A stretch of DNA of 64,000 bases from Aristolochia californica. Its lineage: Eukaryota; Streptophyta; Magnoliopsida; Piperales; Aristolochiaceae. Positions 25,861 to 38,580 of the stretch are shown in pieces. The DNA lies in contig JARWKL010000003.1 of assembly GCA_029961685.1 (NCBI GenBank), forward strand, positions 17,416,467 through 17,480,466. Reading direction: 5' to 3'. The translations under genes were made by a program, and so were the position numbers. The notes under the pieces are model-generated. The model saw nothing but the letters and a program-made list of their open reading frames with translations, made no database searches and was not told the DNA's origin. Each line of letters opens with the position of its first letter. The stretch's first letter is position 1.

Positions 25861-27669
25861 AATATTGCTCGCTACGCATGATTGGGCCGATAAAATTTGC
25901 CTGATCAAAATCTTTTACAGGATGAAAGGAAAGTCAAAACTCAAGTTTTGATTTATGAAAAAAGTATACTTCTAAAATGGAAATGCACAAATGTAAAGAG
26001 AGATAATTCCAATAAGTGTTTGTAATTTTTAGGGATTGTAAATTCTTTTTAGTTTTTATAAAATAAGTTTTGTAATCTTCCTGAAAAAGGGAGAGGCGGG
26101 TGATTTTTAACAGAGTGTTGACTACCAATCCATAAGTAATTTCTTACAAAACAAATATAGCCCATTATGCATGATTGGCTGATCAATCACCTAAAATCAC
26201 CTTACAATCATTTATGATTCCTAGATCAGCTTTTTGTTAATGCTTTAAATAATGGTTTGTTTGACTCTGGTAAATATCCCACTGCACGTTCACTTGAGAA
26301 TTGAATGAGCATTTTTTTATTCCCTTTAAAAGGTTTGGATCCATAGGTCATTTGCATCTTTAAAATGTTTCAAGCATGCCTATCCATATTTAAAACATGT
26401 GCATAAATCTCCTTCTTATAAAATTCCAAGCTGTTTGAGTTGAAAAAGTGGAATTTCCCAATCTTGGATAACAAAACTTTTGTGTTCATTTCTGGTGTGT
26501 GAATAAATTTTCTTTACTTACATTTGTTATTGTTTTAAATTTTTTCCATACATAAACTCTAAAATTTTCATTTCATTGTGATCTTTTTACCTTATCAAAA
26601 TTGTTTACGGGATAAAGGTAAAGTGAAAACTCAAGTTTTTATTTAAGAAAAATCTATACATCTAAAATGGTAATGCCCAAATGTTGAGAAAGATAATTCC
26701 AAAAAGTGTCTGTAATTTTTAGGATTGTAAACTCTTTTTAGTTTTTATTTTTTAGGTTTTGTAATCGTCAGGAAAAGAGGGAGGCAAGGGATTTTGAACT
26801 GAGTGTTAACTCCCAATCCATAAGTCATTTCTTACAAAAATAATATAGCCCATTACTCATGATTGACCAGTTAATCACCTGACAATCATCTATGATTATT
26901 AGGTCAGCTATTTTTAAATTGGCAAAATAATGGTTTGTTTTACTCGTTGTAAATATCCCAATGCACGTTAACTTGAGAATTTAATGAGCATTTGTAATTA
27001 TCTATAAAATGGTTGGATCCATAGGTCATTTGCATCTTTTACAAGTTTCAAGCATTCATATCCATATTTAAAACATGTGTTGAAATCTTCTTCATATAAA
27101 ATTCCAAGCTATTATAGTGGAATTTCTCAAACTTGGATAAAAAAACTTTTATGTTCATTTGTGGTGTGTGAATAAATTTTATTTACTTACATTTGTAATT
27201 TTTTTAATTTTTTTTCGTACATAAACTCTAAAATTTTCATTTTATTGTGGTCTATTTGCCATAGCAAAATTGTTTACAAGATGAAGGGGAAGTGAAAACT
27301 CAAGTTTTGATTGATGAAAAAAGTAAACCTCTAAAATGGAAATGTACTTGTGTAGAGAGAGATAATTCCACATTTTTAGGGATTGTAAACTCTTTGTATT
27401 TTTTATATTTTAGGTTTTGTAATCGTCGGGAAAAGAGGGAGGCTGAGGATTTTTAACTGATTTTTGACTTCAAATCCATAAGTTATTTCTTACAAAAGAA
27501 ATATAGCATGTTATGCAAGATTGTCTAATAAATCACCTTACAATCATCTATGATTGTTAGGTTAGCTTTTTGTAAATGGGCGAAATAATGGCTTGTTTGA
27601 CTCGGGTAAACATCCCACCGTACGTCACTTGTGAATTTAATGAGCATTTATTTTCTCCTTAAAAGGTTT

Positions 27670-28150
27670 GAATCCATAGGTAATTTGCCTCTTTAACATG
27701 TTTCCAGCATGCATATCCATATTTAAAACAGGTGTAGAAATCTCCTACTGATAAAATTCCAAGTTATTACGGTTGAAAAAATGAAATTTCCTAAACTTGG
27801 ATAAAAAAAATTGTGTTCATTTGTGTTGTGTGATTAAACTTTATTTACTTACATTTGTTATAGTAAACTCTTTTTAGTTTTTATATAATAGGTTTTGTAA
27901 TCGTCGGCAAAAGGGGGAGGCGGGGGATTTTTAACTGAGTGTTGACTCCCAATGCATAAGTCATTTCTTACAAAAAAAATATAACTCATTACGCATGATT
28001 GGGCCTATAAATCACCTTACAATCTTCTATGGTTCTTAGGTCAGCATTTTGTGAAAAGTCAAAATAATGGCTTGTTTGACTAGGGTAAATATCCCACTGC
28101 ATGTTCATTTGAGAATTTAATGAGCATTTGTTATTCCCTTTAAAAATTTT
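27670..28150. repeat. Short monomer (481 bp), shared-breakpoint class
   Basis: Junction at about 27860-27866 (TTATAGT joined to AAACTC). It closes HOR copy 1. Confidence 0.85.
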
Positions 28151-31100
28151 GGATCCATAGATCATTTGCATCTTTAACTTGTTTCAAGCATGCATATCCA
28201 TATTTAAAACATGTGTAGAAATCTCCTTCTTATAAAATTCCAAGCGGTTAGGGTTAAACTAGTGGAATTTCCTAAACTTGTATAACAAATATTTTGTGTT
28301 TATTTGTGGTGTGTGAATAAATTTTGTTTACTTATATTTGTTATTGTTTTAAATCTTTTCCTTACAGAAACTATATATATTTTTTTTTTGTGATCTATTT
28401 GCCTGATCAAAATTGTTTACAGGATGAAGGGAAAGTGAAAACTCAATTTTTGATTTAAGAAAAAAGTATACTTCGAAAATGGAAATGCACAAATGTAGAG
28501 AGAGATAATTGTAAAGAGTGTCTATAATTTTTAGGGATTGTAAACTCTTTTTAGTTTTTAAATTAGGTTTTACGATCATCGGGAAAAGGGGGAAGCGGAG
28601 GATTTTTAACTGAGTGTTAACTCCCAATCCGTAAGTAATTTCTTACAAAAAAAATATAGCCCCTTGTGCATGATTAGCCGATAAATAACCTTACAATCAT
28701 CTGTGATTGCTAGGTCAGCTTTTTGTAAATTGGCAAAATAATTGCTTGTTTGACTCTGGTAAATATCCCACAGCACGTTCACTTGAGAATTTAATGAGCA
28801 TTTGTTATTCTCTTTAAAAGGTTTGGATGCATAGGTCATTTGCATCTTTAACATGTTTTAAGAATGGATATCCATATTTAAAAGATGTGTAGAAATCTCC
28901 TTCTTATAAAATTCCAAACTATTATAGTGGAATTGCCCAAACTTGGATAGAAAAACTTTTGTGTTCATTTGTGATGTGTGAATAAATTTTATTTACTTAC
29001 ATTTGTGAATTTTAAAAAAAAATTCCATACATACACTCTAAAATTTTCATTTTGTTGTGATCTATTTGCCTTATCAAAATTGTTTACGAGATGAAGGGAA
29101 AGTGAAAACTCAAGTTTTGATTGAAGAAAAAAGTATACCTCTAAAATGGAAATGCACTTGTGTAGGGAGAGATAATTCCAAAAAATGTCTGCAATTTTTT
29201 TGGATTGTAAACTCATTTTAGTTTTTATATTTTAGGTTTTGCAATGGTCAGGAACATTGGGAGGTAGGGGATTTTTAACTGAGTGTTGACTCCAAATGCA
29301 TAAGTCTTTTCTTACATAAAAAATATAGCCCATTACACATGATTGTACAATAAATCATATTACAATCATCTGTGATTTTTATGTCAAATTTTTGTAAATG
29401 GGCAAAATAATGGCTTGTTGGACTAGAGTAAATATCCCACCGCACGTTTACTAGAGAATTTCATGAACATTTTTTATTCTCTTTAAAAGGTTTGGATTCA
29501 TAGGTCTTTTGCATCTTTCACATGTTTCCAGTATCCATATCTATATTTAAAACATGTGTAGAAATCTCCTTCTTGTAACATTCCAAGCTATTAGGGTTGA
29601 ATTGGTGGAATTTCCGAAACTTCGATAACCAATCTTTTGTGTTCATTTTCTGTGTGTGAATAAATTTTCATTACTTACATATGTTATTGTTTTAAATATT
29701 TTCCTTTCATAAACTTTAAAATTTTCATTTTGTTGTGAGCGATTTGCCTGATCAAAATTGTTTACGGGATGAAACGAAAATGAAAATTCAAGTTTTTATT
29801 TAAGAAAAAATTATATATCTAAAATATAAATGCACAAATTTAGAAAGAGATAATTCCAAAAAGCGTCTATAATTTTTAGGGATTGTAAACTCTTTTTAGT
29901 TTTCATATATTAGGTTTTACAATCGTCTCGAAGAGGGGGAGCATGGGGATTTTTAACTGAGTGTTTGCTCCCAATCCATAAGTCATTTCTTACAAAAATA
30001 TATAGCCTATTATGCATGATTGACCGATAAATCACCTTAAATATATGATTGTTAGCTCAGCATTTATTAAATTGGCAAAATAATGGCTTGTTTGACTCGG
30101 GTAAATATCCAACCGCACGTTCACTTGAGAATTTAATGAGTATTTGTTATTCTCTTTAAAAGGTTTGGATCCATAGGTCATTTGCATCTTTAACATGCTT
30201 CAAGCATGCATATCCATATTCAAAACATGCGTAGAAATATCCTTCTTATAAAATTCCAAGTTGTTCGGGTAGAACTAGTGGAATTTCCCAAACTTGGATA
30301 ACTAAACTGTTGTGTTCATTTGTGGTGAGTGAATAAATTTTCCATACTTTCACTTTTTATTGTTTTTAATCTTTTCCATACATTAACTCTAAAATTTTAT
30401 TTTTGTTATGATCTATTTGCCTTATCAAAATTGTTTACAGGATGAAGGGAAAGAGAAAAATTAAGTTTTGATTTTTAAAAAAAGTATACATCTAAAATGG
30501 AAATGCTTAAATGAAGAAAGAGGGATAATTCAAAAAAGTGTCTATAATTTTTAGGGATAGTAAACTCTTAGTTTTCATTTATTAGGTTTTTCAATTGTTC
30601 GGAAGTTGGGGAGGCGGGGAATTTTGAACTTAGTGTTGACTCCCAATCCATAATTCATTTCTTAAAAAAATAATATTGCTCGTTACGCATGACTGACCGG
30701 TAAATCACCTGACAGCCATCTATGATTGGTAGGTCAGCTTTTTGCAAATGGGCAAAATAGTGGTTTGTTTGACTCGGGTAAATATCCCTCCGCACGATCA
30801 CTTGTGAATTTAATGAGCATTGGTTATTCTCTTTAAAAGGTTTGGAACCATAGGTCATTTGCATCTTTAACATGTTTCATGCATGCATATCCATATTTAA
30901 AACATGTATAGAAATCTCCTTCTTATAAAATTCCAAGCTATTGGGGTTGAACTAGAGGAATTTCCAAAAATTGGATAACAAAACTTTTGTGTTCATTTGT
31001 GGGTGTGAATAAATTTTCTTTACTTACATTTTTAATTTTTTAAAATATTTTCCACTCTTTAACTCTAAAATTTTCATTTTGTTCTGATCTGTTTGCCTTA

Positions 31101-31520
31101 TAAAAATTGTTTACGGGATGAAGGGAGAGTGAAAACTCAAGTTTTGAATTAAGAAAAAAGTATACATCTAAAATGGAAATGCATAAATGCAGAGAGAGAT
31201 AATTCCAAAAAGTGTCTATAATTTTTAGGTATTGTAAACTCTTTTTATTTTTTAGATATTAGGTTTTGCAATCGTCAGGAAAAGGTGGAGGTGAGGGATT
31301 TTGAACTGAGTGTTGACTCCAAATCCATAAGTCATTTCGTACATAAAAAATATTGCCCGTTAAGCATGATTAATCGATAAATCACCTTACATTGATCTAT
31401 GATTGTTAGGTCAGCTTTTTGTGGATGGGAAAAATAATGGCTAGTTTGACTCGGGTAAATATCGCATCGTATGTTCACTTGAGAATTTAATGAGCATTTG
31501 TTATTCTCTTTAAAAGGTTT

Positions 31521-32291
31521 GGATCCATAGCTCTTTTGCATCTACAACATGTTTCAAGCATGTAAATTCATATTTAAAACATGTGTAGAAATCCCCTTCT
31601 TATAAAATTCCAAGCTATTAGGGTTGAACTAGTGGAATTTCCCAAACTTGGATAACAAAACTTTTGGGATTATTTGTGGTGTGTGAATAAATTTTCTTTA
31701 CTTACATTTGTTATTGTAAATTGTTTTTAGTTTTTATCTATTTGGTTTTGCAATCGTCGGGCAAAGGGGAGGTGGGGGATTTTTAAGTGAGTGTTGACTC
31801 CCAATGCATAAATCATTTCTTACAAAAAAAAGAGCTCGTTGCGTATGATTGGGTCAAAAAAATTTGCCTGATCAAAATTGTTTACAGGATGAAGGGAAAG
31901 TGAACACTCAAGTTTTGATTTATAAAAAAAGTATTCTTCTAAAAAGGAAATGGACAAATGTAGAGAGAGATAATTCCAATAAGTGTCTGTAATTTCTAGG
32001 GATTGTAAACTCTTTTTAGTTTTTTTTAAAATAGGTTTGGCAATCGCCGGGAAAAGGAGAGGCGATGGATTTTAAACAGAGTGTTGACTCCCAATCCATA
32101 AGAAATTTTTTACTAAAAAAATATAGCCAATTATGATTGATTGGCCAATAAATAACCTTACAATCATTTATGATTCTTTGATCAGCTTTTTGTTAATGGG
32201 CAAAATAATGGTTTGTTTGACTCCGGTAAATATCCCACCGCACGTTCACTTGTGAATTGAATGTGCATTTATTATTCCTTCTAAAAGGTTC
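31521..32291. repeat. Compound unit (771 bp) with two junctions
   Basis: Junctions lie at about 31711-31720 (TTATTGT to AAATTGTTTTTAG) and 31853-31864 (GATTGGGTC to AAATTTGCCTGATC). It is the HOR-2 partner of 19567-20340. Confidence 0.8.
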
Positions 32292-33635
32292 GGATCCAAA
32301 GGTCATTTGCATCTTTAACAAGTTTCAAGCATATTTATCCATATTTAAAACATGTGTAGAAATCTCCTTCTTGTAAAATTCCGAGCTATTTGGGTTAAAA
32401 TAGTGGAATTTCCCAAACTTGGATAACAAAACTTTTGTGTTCATTTCTGGTGTGTAAATAAACATTCTTTACTCACATTGTTTATTGTTTTACTTTTTTC
32501 CATACATAAACTCTAAAATTTTCATTTTGTTGAGATCTTTTTACCTAATCAAAATTGTTTACGGGATTAAGGGAAAGTGAAAAATCAAGTTTTTATTTAA
32601 GAAAAATCTATACATCTAAAATGGAAATGCCCAAATGTCAAGAAAGATAATTCTAAAAGTGTCTGTAATTTTTAGGGACTGTAAACTCTTTTCAGTTTTA
32701 ATTTTTTAGGTTTTGTAATCATCGGGAAAAGGGGGAGGCGGGGGATTTTGAACTGAGTGTTGACTCCCAATCCATAACTCATTTCTTACAAAAATCATAT
32801 AGGCCATTACGAATTATTCACCAGTAAATCACCTGACAATCATCTATGATTGTTAGGTCAGGTTTTTGTAAATTGGCAAAATAAAGGCTTTTTTTACTTG
32901 GGTAAATATCCCAAAGCACGTTTACTTCAGAATTTAATGAGCATTTATTATTATCTTTAAAAATTTTGGTTCAATAGGTCATTTGCATCTTTAACAAGTT
33001 TCAAGCATCCATATCCATATTTAAAACTTCTGTAGAAATATCCTTTTTATTAAATTCCATGCTTTTATAATCGAATTTCTCAAATTTGGATAACAAAATA
33101 TTTGTGTTCATTTGTGGTGTGTGAATAAATTTTATTTACTTTTATTTGGTATTGTTTTAAATTTTTTCCATACATAAACTCTAAATTTTAATTTTTTTTG
33201 TGATCTATTTGCCTTATCAAAATTGTTTACGAGATGAAGGGAAAGTAAAAACTCAAGTTTTGATAGATGGAAAAAGTAAACCACTAAAATGGAAATGCAC
33301 TTGTGTAGTGAGAGATAATTCCAAAAAATGTCTGTAATTTTTAGGGATTGTTCACTCTTTGTAGTTTTTATATTTTAGGTTTTGTAATATTCGGGAAAAG
33401 GGAGAGGCAAAGGATTTTTAACTGTGTGTTGACTCCCAATCCATAAGTTATTTCTTACAAAAAAAATACAGCTCGTTACGCATGATTGTCCGATAAATCA
33501 TCTTACAATCATTTATGATTGTTAGGTCAACTTTTTGTAAATGAGCAAAATAATGACTTGTTTGACTCAGGTAATTATCCCACCATACCTTCACTTGTGA
33601 ATTTAATGAGCATTTGCTTTCTCTTTAAAAGGTTT

Positions 33636-34111
33636 GGATCCATAGGTCATTTGCCTCCTTAACATGTTTCAAGCATGCATATCCATATTTAAAACAGGTG
33701 TAGAAATCTCCTTCTTATAAAATTTCAAGCTATTGCATTTGAACAAGAGAAATTTCCCAAACTTGGATAACAAAACTTTTGTGTTCATTTGTGGTGTGTG
33801 ATTAAACTTTCTTTACTTACATTAGTTATTGTAAACTCTTTTTAGTTTTATATATTGCAATCATCGGGAAAAGGGGGAGGTGAGGGATTTTTAACTGAGT
33901 GTTGACTCCCAATCCATAAGTCATTTCTTACATAAAAAAATATAGCTCGTTACACATGATTGGGCCGATAAATCACCTTATAATCTTATATGATTGTTAG
34001 GTCAGGCTTTTGTGAAAGGTCAAAATAATGGCTTGTTTGACTAGGGTAAATATCCCACCGCACATTCACTAGAGAATTTAATGAGCATTTGTTATTCTCT
34101 TTAAAAGGTTT
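33636..34111. repeat. Short monomer (476 bp), shared-breakpoint class
   Basis: Junction at 33826-33834 (TTAGTTATTGT to AAACTC). It pairs with 21689-22172 at an offset of 11,947. Confidence 0.85.
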
Positions 34112-36735
34112 GGATCCATAGGTCATTTGCATGTTTAACATGTTTAAAGCATGCATATCCATATTTAAAACATGTGAAGAAATCTACTTCTTATAAAATT
34201 CCAAGCAATTAGGGTTGAAATAGTGGAATTTCCCAAACTTGGATAACAAAACTTTTGTGTTCATTTGTGGTGTGTGAATAAATCTTATTTACTTACATTT
34301 TTTATTTTTTGAAATTTTTTCCATGCATAAACTCTAAATTTTTTATTTTGTTGTGATCTATGTGCCTTATCAAAATTGTTTACGAGATGAAGGGAAAGTG
34401 AAAACTCAAGTTTTGATTGAAGAAAACAGTATACCTCTAAAATGGAAATGCACTTGTGTAGGGATACATAATTCCAAAAAATGTCTATAATTTTTAGGGA
34501 TTGTAAAATCTTTTTAGTTTTTATTTTTTAGGTTTTTCAATCGTCGGGAAAAGGAGGAGGTAGGGGATTTTTAACTGAGTGTTGACTCCCAATCCTTAAG
34601 TCATTTCTTACAAAAAAAAAAAATTGACCGTTACGCATGATTGTCCAATAAATCATCTTACAATCAAATATGATTGTTAGGTCAACTTTTTGTAAATAGG
34701 CAAAATAATGGCTTGTTTGACTGGGGTAAAAATCCCACCTCACGTTCACTTTAGAATTTAATGAGCATTTTTTAATCTCTTTAAAATGTTTGGATTCATA
34801 GGTCTTTTGAATCTTTCACATGTTTCAAGCATGCATATCTATATTTAAAATTTCTGTAGAAATCTCCTTCTTATAACATTCCAAGCTATTAGGGTTGAAC
34901 TAGTGGAATTTCCAAAACTTGGATAACAAACCTTTTGTGTTCATTTGTGGTGTATGAATAAATTTTCTTTAATTTTATTTTTTATTGTTTTAAATTTTTT
35001 CCATACATTAAATTTAAAATTATCATTTTGTTGTGATCTATTTGCCATATCAAAATTGTTTACGGGATGAACGGAAAGTGAAAACTCAAGTTTTGATTTA
35101 AGGAAAAATTATACATCTAAAATGGAAATGCAAAAATGTAGAGAGAGATAATTCCAAAAAGTGTTTATATTCTTTAGGGATTGTAAACTCTTTTTAGTTT
35201 TCATTTATTAGGTTTTGCAATCGTCTGGAAAAGAGGGAGGCGGGGGATTTTTAACTGAGTGTTGGCTCCCAATCCATAAGTCATTTCTTACAAAAAAATA
35301 TTGCCCGTTACGCATGATTGACCGATAAATCACCTTAAATCTATTCTTGTTAGGTCAGTTTTTTGTAAATTTTCAAAATTATGGCTTGTTTAACTCGGGT
35401 AAATATCCGACCTCACGTTCACTTGAGAATTCAATGAGCATTTGTTATTCTCTTTCAAAGCTTTGGATCCATAGGTCATTTGCATCTTTAACATGTTTCA
35501 AACATGCCTATCCATTTTTAAAACATGTGTAGAAATCTCCTTGTTATAAAATTCCAAGCTGTTAGGGTAGAACTAGTGGAATTTCCAAAACTAGGATAAC
35601 TAAACTTTTGTGTTCATTTGTGGTGTGTGAATAAATTTTCCATACTTAAATTTTTTATTGTTTTAAATCTTTTCCATATATTAACTCTAAAATTTTCATT
35701 AGTTATGATATATTTGCCTTATAAAAATTGTTTACGGGATGAAGAGAAAGTTAAAACTCAAGTTTTGATTTAAGAAAAAAGTATACATCTAAAATGGAAA
35801 CGCTTAAATGAAGAATGTGAGATAATTCTAAAAAGTGTCTATAATTTTTAGGGATAGTAAACTCTTAGTTTTTATTTATTAGGTTTTGCTATCCTCCTGA
35901 AATGGGGGAGGCAGGGGATTTTGAATTGAGTGTTGACTCCCATTCCATAATTCATTTGTTAAAAAAAATAATATAACCATTACGCATGATTGACCGGTAA
36001 ATCACAAGAAAATCATCTAAGATTGTTAGGTCAACTTTTTGTAAATGGGCAAAATAATGGCTCGTTTGAATCGGGTAAATATCCCTCCGCACGTTCACTT
36101 GAGAATTTAATGAGCATTTGTTATTCTCTATAAGGTTTGGATCCATAGGTCATTTGCATCTTTAACATGTTTCATACATGCATATCCATATTTAAAACAT
36201 GTGTAGAAATCTCCTTTTTATAAAATTCCAAGCTATAAGGGTTGAACTAGTGGAATTTCCAAAACTTGGATAACTAAACTTTTGTGTTCATTTGTGGTGT
36301 TTGAATAAATTTTCTTTACTTACGTTTTTTTTTAAAATTATTTTCCATTCATTAACTCTAAAATTTTCATTTTGTGGTGATCTGTTTGCTTATCAAAATT
36401 GTTTACGGGATGAAGGAAAAGTGAAAACTCAAGTTTTGATTTAAGAAAAAACTATACATCTAAATTGGAAATCCATAAATTTAGAGAGAGATAATTCCAA
36501 AAAGTGTCTCAAATTTTTAGGGATTGTAAACACTTTTTAATTTTTAGATATTTGGTTTTGCAATCGTCGGGAAAAGGGGGAGGTGAGGGATTTTTAATTG
36601 AGTGTTGACTCCAAATTCATAAGTCATTTCTTGCATATAAAATATTTTCCTCTACGCATGGTTGACCGATAAATCACCTTACAATCATCTATGATTGTTA
36701 TTCAACTTTTTGTGAATGGGATTAATAATGACTTG

Positions 36736-36749
36736 TTTAGGGTTTAGGG
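36736..36749 (+). repeat. Two-unit plant-type telomere motif, HOR copy 2
   Basis: Same TTTAGGGTTTAGGG replacement as at 24798, exactly 11,938 bp downstream. That equals the local HOR offset, so it was inherited by HOR duplication and is not an independent event. Confidence 0.9.
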
Positions 36750-36814
36750 TAAATATCGCACAACATGTCCACTTGAGATTTTAATGAGCATTTTTTATTC
36801 TCTTTCAAAGGTTT

Positions 36815-37425
36815 GGATCCATAGGTCATTTGAAACTTCAACATGTTTAAGACATGCAAATCCATATTTAAAACATGTGTAGAAATCTCCTTCCTATAAA
36901 ATTCCAAGCTATTAGGGTTGAACTAGTGCAATTTCCCAAACTTCGATAACAAAAATTTTGTGTTTATTTGTGGTGTGTGAATAAATTTTTTCCATACATA
37001 AACTCTAAAATTTTCATTTCATTGTGATCTTTTTACCTTATCAAAATTGTTTACGGGATAAAGGAAATTGAAAATTCAAGTTTTTATTTAAGAAAAATCT
37101 ATATACTTCCAAAAAATGTCTGTAATTTTTAGGGATGGTAAAATCTTTTTAGTCTTTATTTTTTAGGTTTTTTAATCATCAAAAAAAGGGGGAGGTGGGG
37201 GATTTTGAGCTGAGTGTTAACTCCCAATCCATAAGTCATTTCTTACGAAAATAATATAGCCCATAACTCATGATTGACCTGGTAATCACCTGACAATCAT
37301 CTATGATTGTTAGGTTAGCTATTTTAAAATTGGCAAAATAATGGCTTTTTTTGCTCGTTGTAAATATCCCAATGCACGTTCACTTGAGAATTTAATGAGC
37401 ATTTTTTATTGTCCTTAAAATGTTT
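36815..37425. repeat. Deletion-junction monomer (611 bp)
   Basis: At about 36984-36992 the GTGAATAAATTTT segment of one monomer joins TTTTCCATACATAAACTC of a monomer that lies ~1.48 kb further on in copy 1. The joint sits in a shared AAATTTTTTCC-like stretch. The embedded B monomer and one further anchor were lost. A second deletion of ~45 bp, near 37103-37109, removes the ATGGAAATGCCC to GATAA stretch. Confidence 0.8.
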
Positions 37426-38083
37426 GGATCCATAGGTCATTTGCATCTTGAACAAGTTTCAAGCATGCATATCCATATTTAAAACTTGTGTTGAAATCTC
37501 CTTCTTATAAAATTCCAAGCTATTATAGTGGAGTTTCGCAAACTTGGATAACAAAACTTTTGTGTTCATTTATGGTGTGTGAATAAATTTTATTTACTTA
37601 CATTTTTTATTGTTTTAATTTTTTTCCACACATAAACTCTAAAATTTTCATTTTGTTGTGGTCTATTTGCAATATCAAAATTGTTTACGAGATGAAGGGA
37701 AAGTGAAAACTCAAGTTTTAATTGATGAAAAAAGTAAACCTAAATGGAAATGAACTTGTGTAGAGAGGGATAATTCCAAAATATGTCTATAATTTTTAGG
37801 GATTGTAAACTCTTTGTATTTTTTATTTTTTAGGTTTTGTAATCGTCGGGAAAAGAGGAAGGTTGAGGATTTTTAACTGAATCTTGACTCCTAATCCATC
37901 AGTTATTTCTTACAAAAGAAATATAGCCCGTTACGCATGATTGTCCGATATTACAATCATCTATGATTGTTAGGTCAGCTTTTTGTAAATGGGCAAAATA
38001 ATGGTTTGTTTGACTCGGGTAAATATCCCACCGAACGTTCACTTGTGAATTTCATGAGCATTTATTTTCTCTTAAAAAGGTTT

Positions 38084-38580
38084 GGATCCATAGGTCATTT
38101 GCCTCTTTAACATGTTTCCAGCATGCATATCCATATTTAAAACAGGTGTAGAAATCTCTTTCTTATAAAATTCCAAGCTAAGGTGGTTGAAAAAGTGAAA
38201 TTTCCTAAACTTGGATAACAAAACTTTTGTGTTCATTTGTGATGTGTGATTAAACTTTCTTTACTTACATTTTTGATAGTAAACTCTTTTTAGTTTTAAT
38301 ATAATAGGTTTTGAAATCGTCGGCAAAAGGGGGAGGGGGGGGGGGGGGGGGGGGGGATTTTTAACTGAGTGTTGACTCCCAATCCATAAGTCATTTCTTA
38401 CAAAATAAATATAGCTCGTTACACATGATTGGGCCGATAAATCACCTTACAATCTTCTATGACTGTTAGGTCAGCTTTTTGTGAAAAGTCAAAATAATGG
38501 CTTGTTTGACTAGGGTAAATATCCCACCGCACGTTCACTTGAGAATTTAATGAGCATTTGTTATTATCTTTAAAAGTTTT
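38084..38580. repeat. Short monomer (497 bp) with expanded G run
   Basis: Shared breakpoint at about 38276-38282 (TTTTGATAGT to AAACTC). It would match its ~480 bp partners but for the extra G bases at 38335-38356. Confidence 0.85.
38335..38356 (+). repeat. G22 homopolymer in the G-rich box
   Basis: A run of 22 G directly follows GGGGGA and replaces the usual GGCGGGGG. It lies at the same point in the monomer as the G19 run at 7005-7023. Confidence 0.9.

Larger units (their letters stand above)
16340..28105. repeat. A-type higher-order repeat, copy 1 (~11.8 kb as found)
   Basis: Anchors: 16385, 17059, 17719, 18219, 18890, 19567, 20341, 21019, 21689, 22173, 22849, 23522, 24195, 24877, 25347, 26337, 27015, 27670. 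Each has a partner in copy 2 except 25347 and 26337, which copy 2 lost. Offsets are 11,766-11,775 for the first three, then 11,938-11,954 from 18219 to 24877. The step of ~175 bp is a deletion in copy 1 at about 17850. Rare variants confirm the pairing: CCTTACAGAAACT at 16594 and 28360, and TTTAGGGTTTAGGG at 24798 and 36736. The left limit is set where shared variants begin (CCATAGATCATTTGC at 16389 and 28155). By eye the copies agree at about nine bases in ten. Confidence 0.85.
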
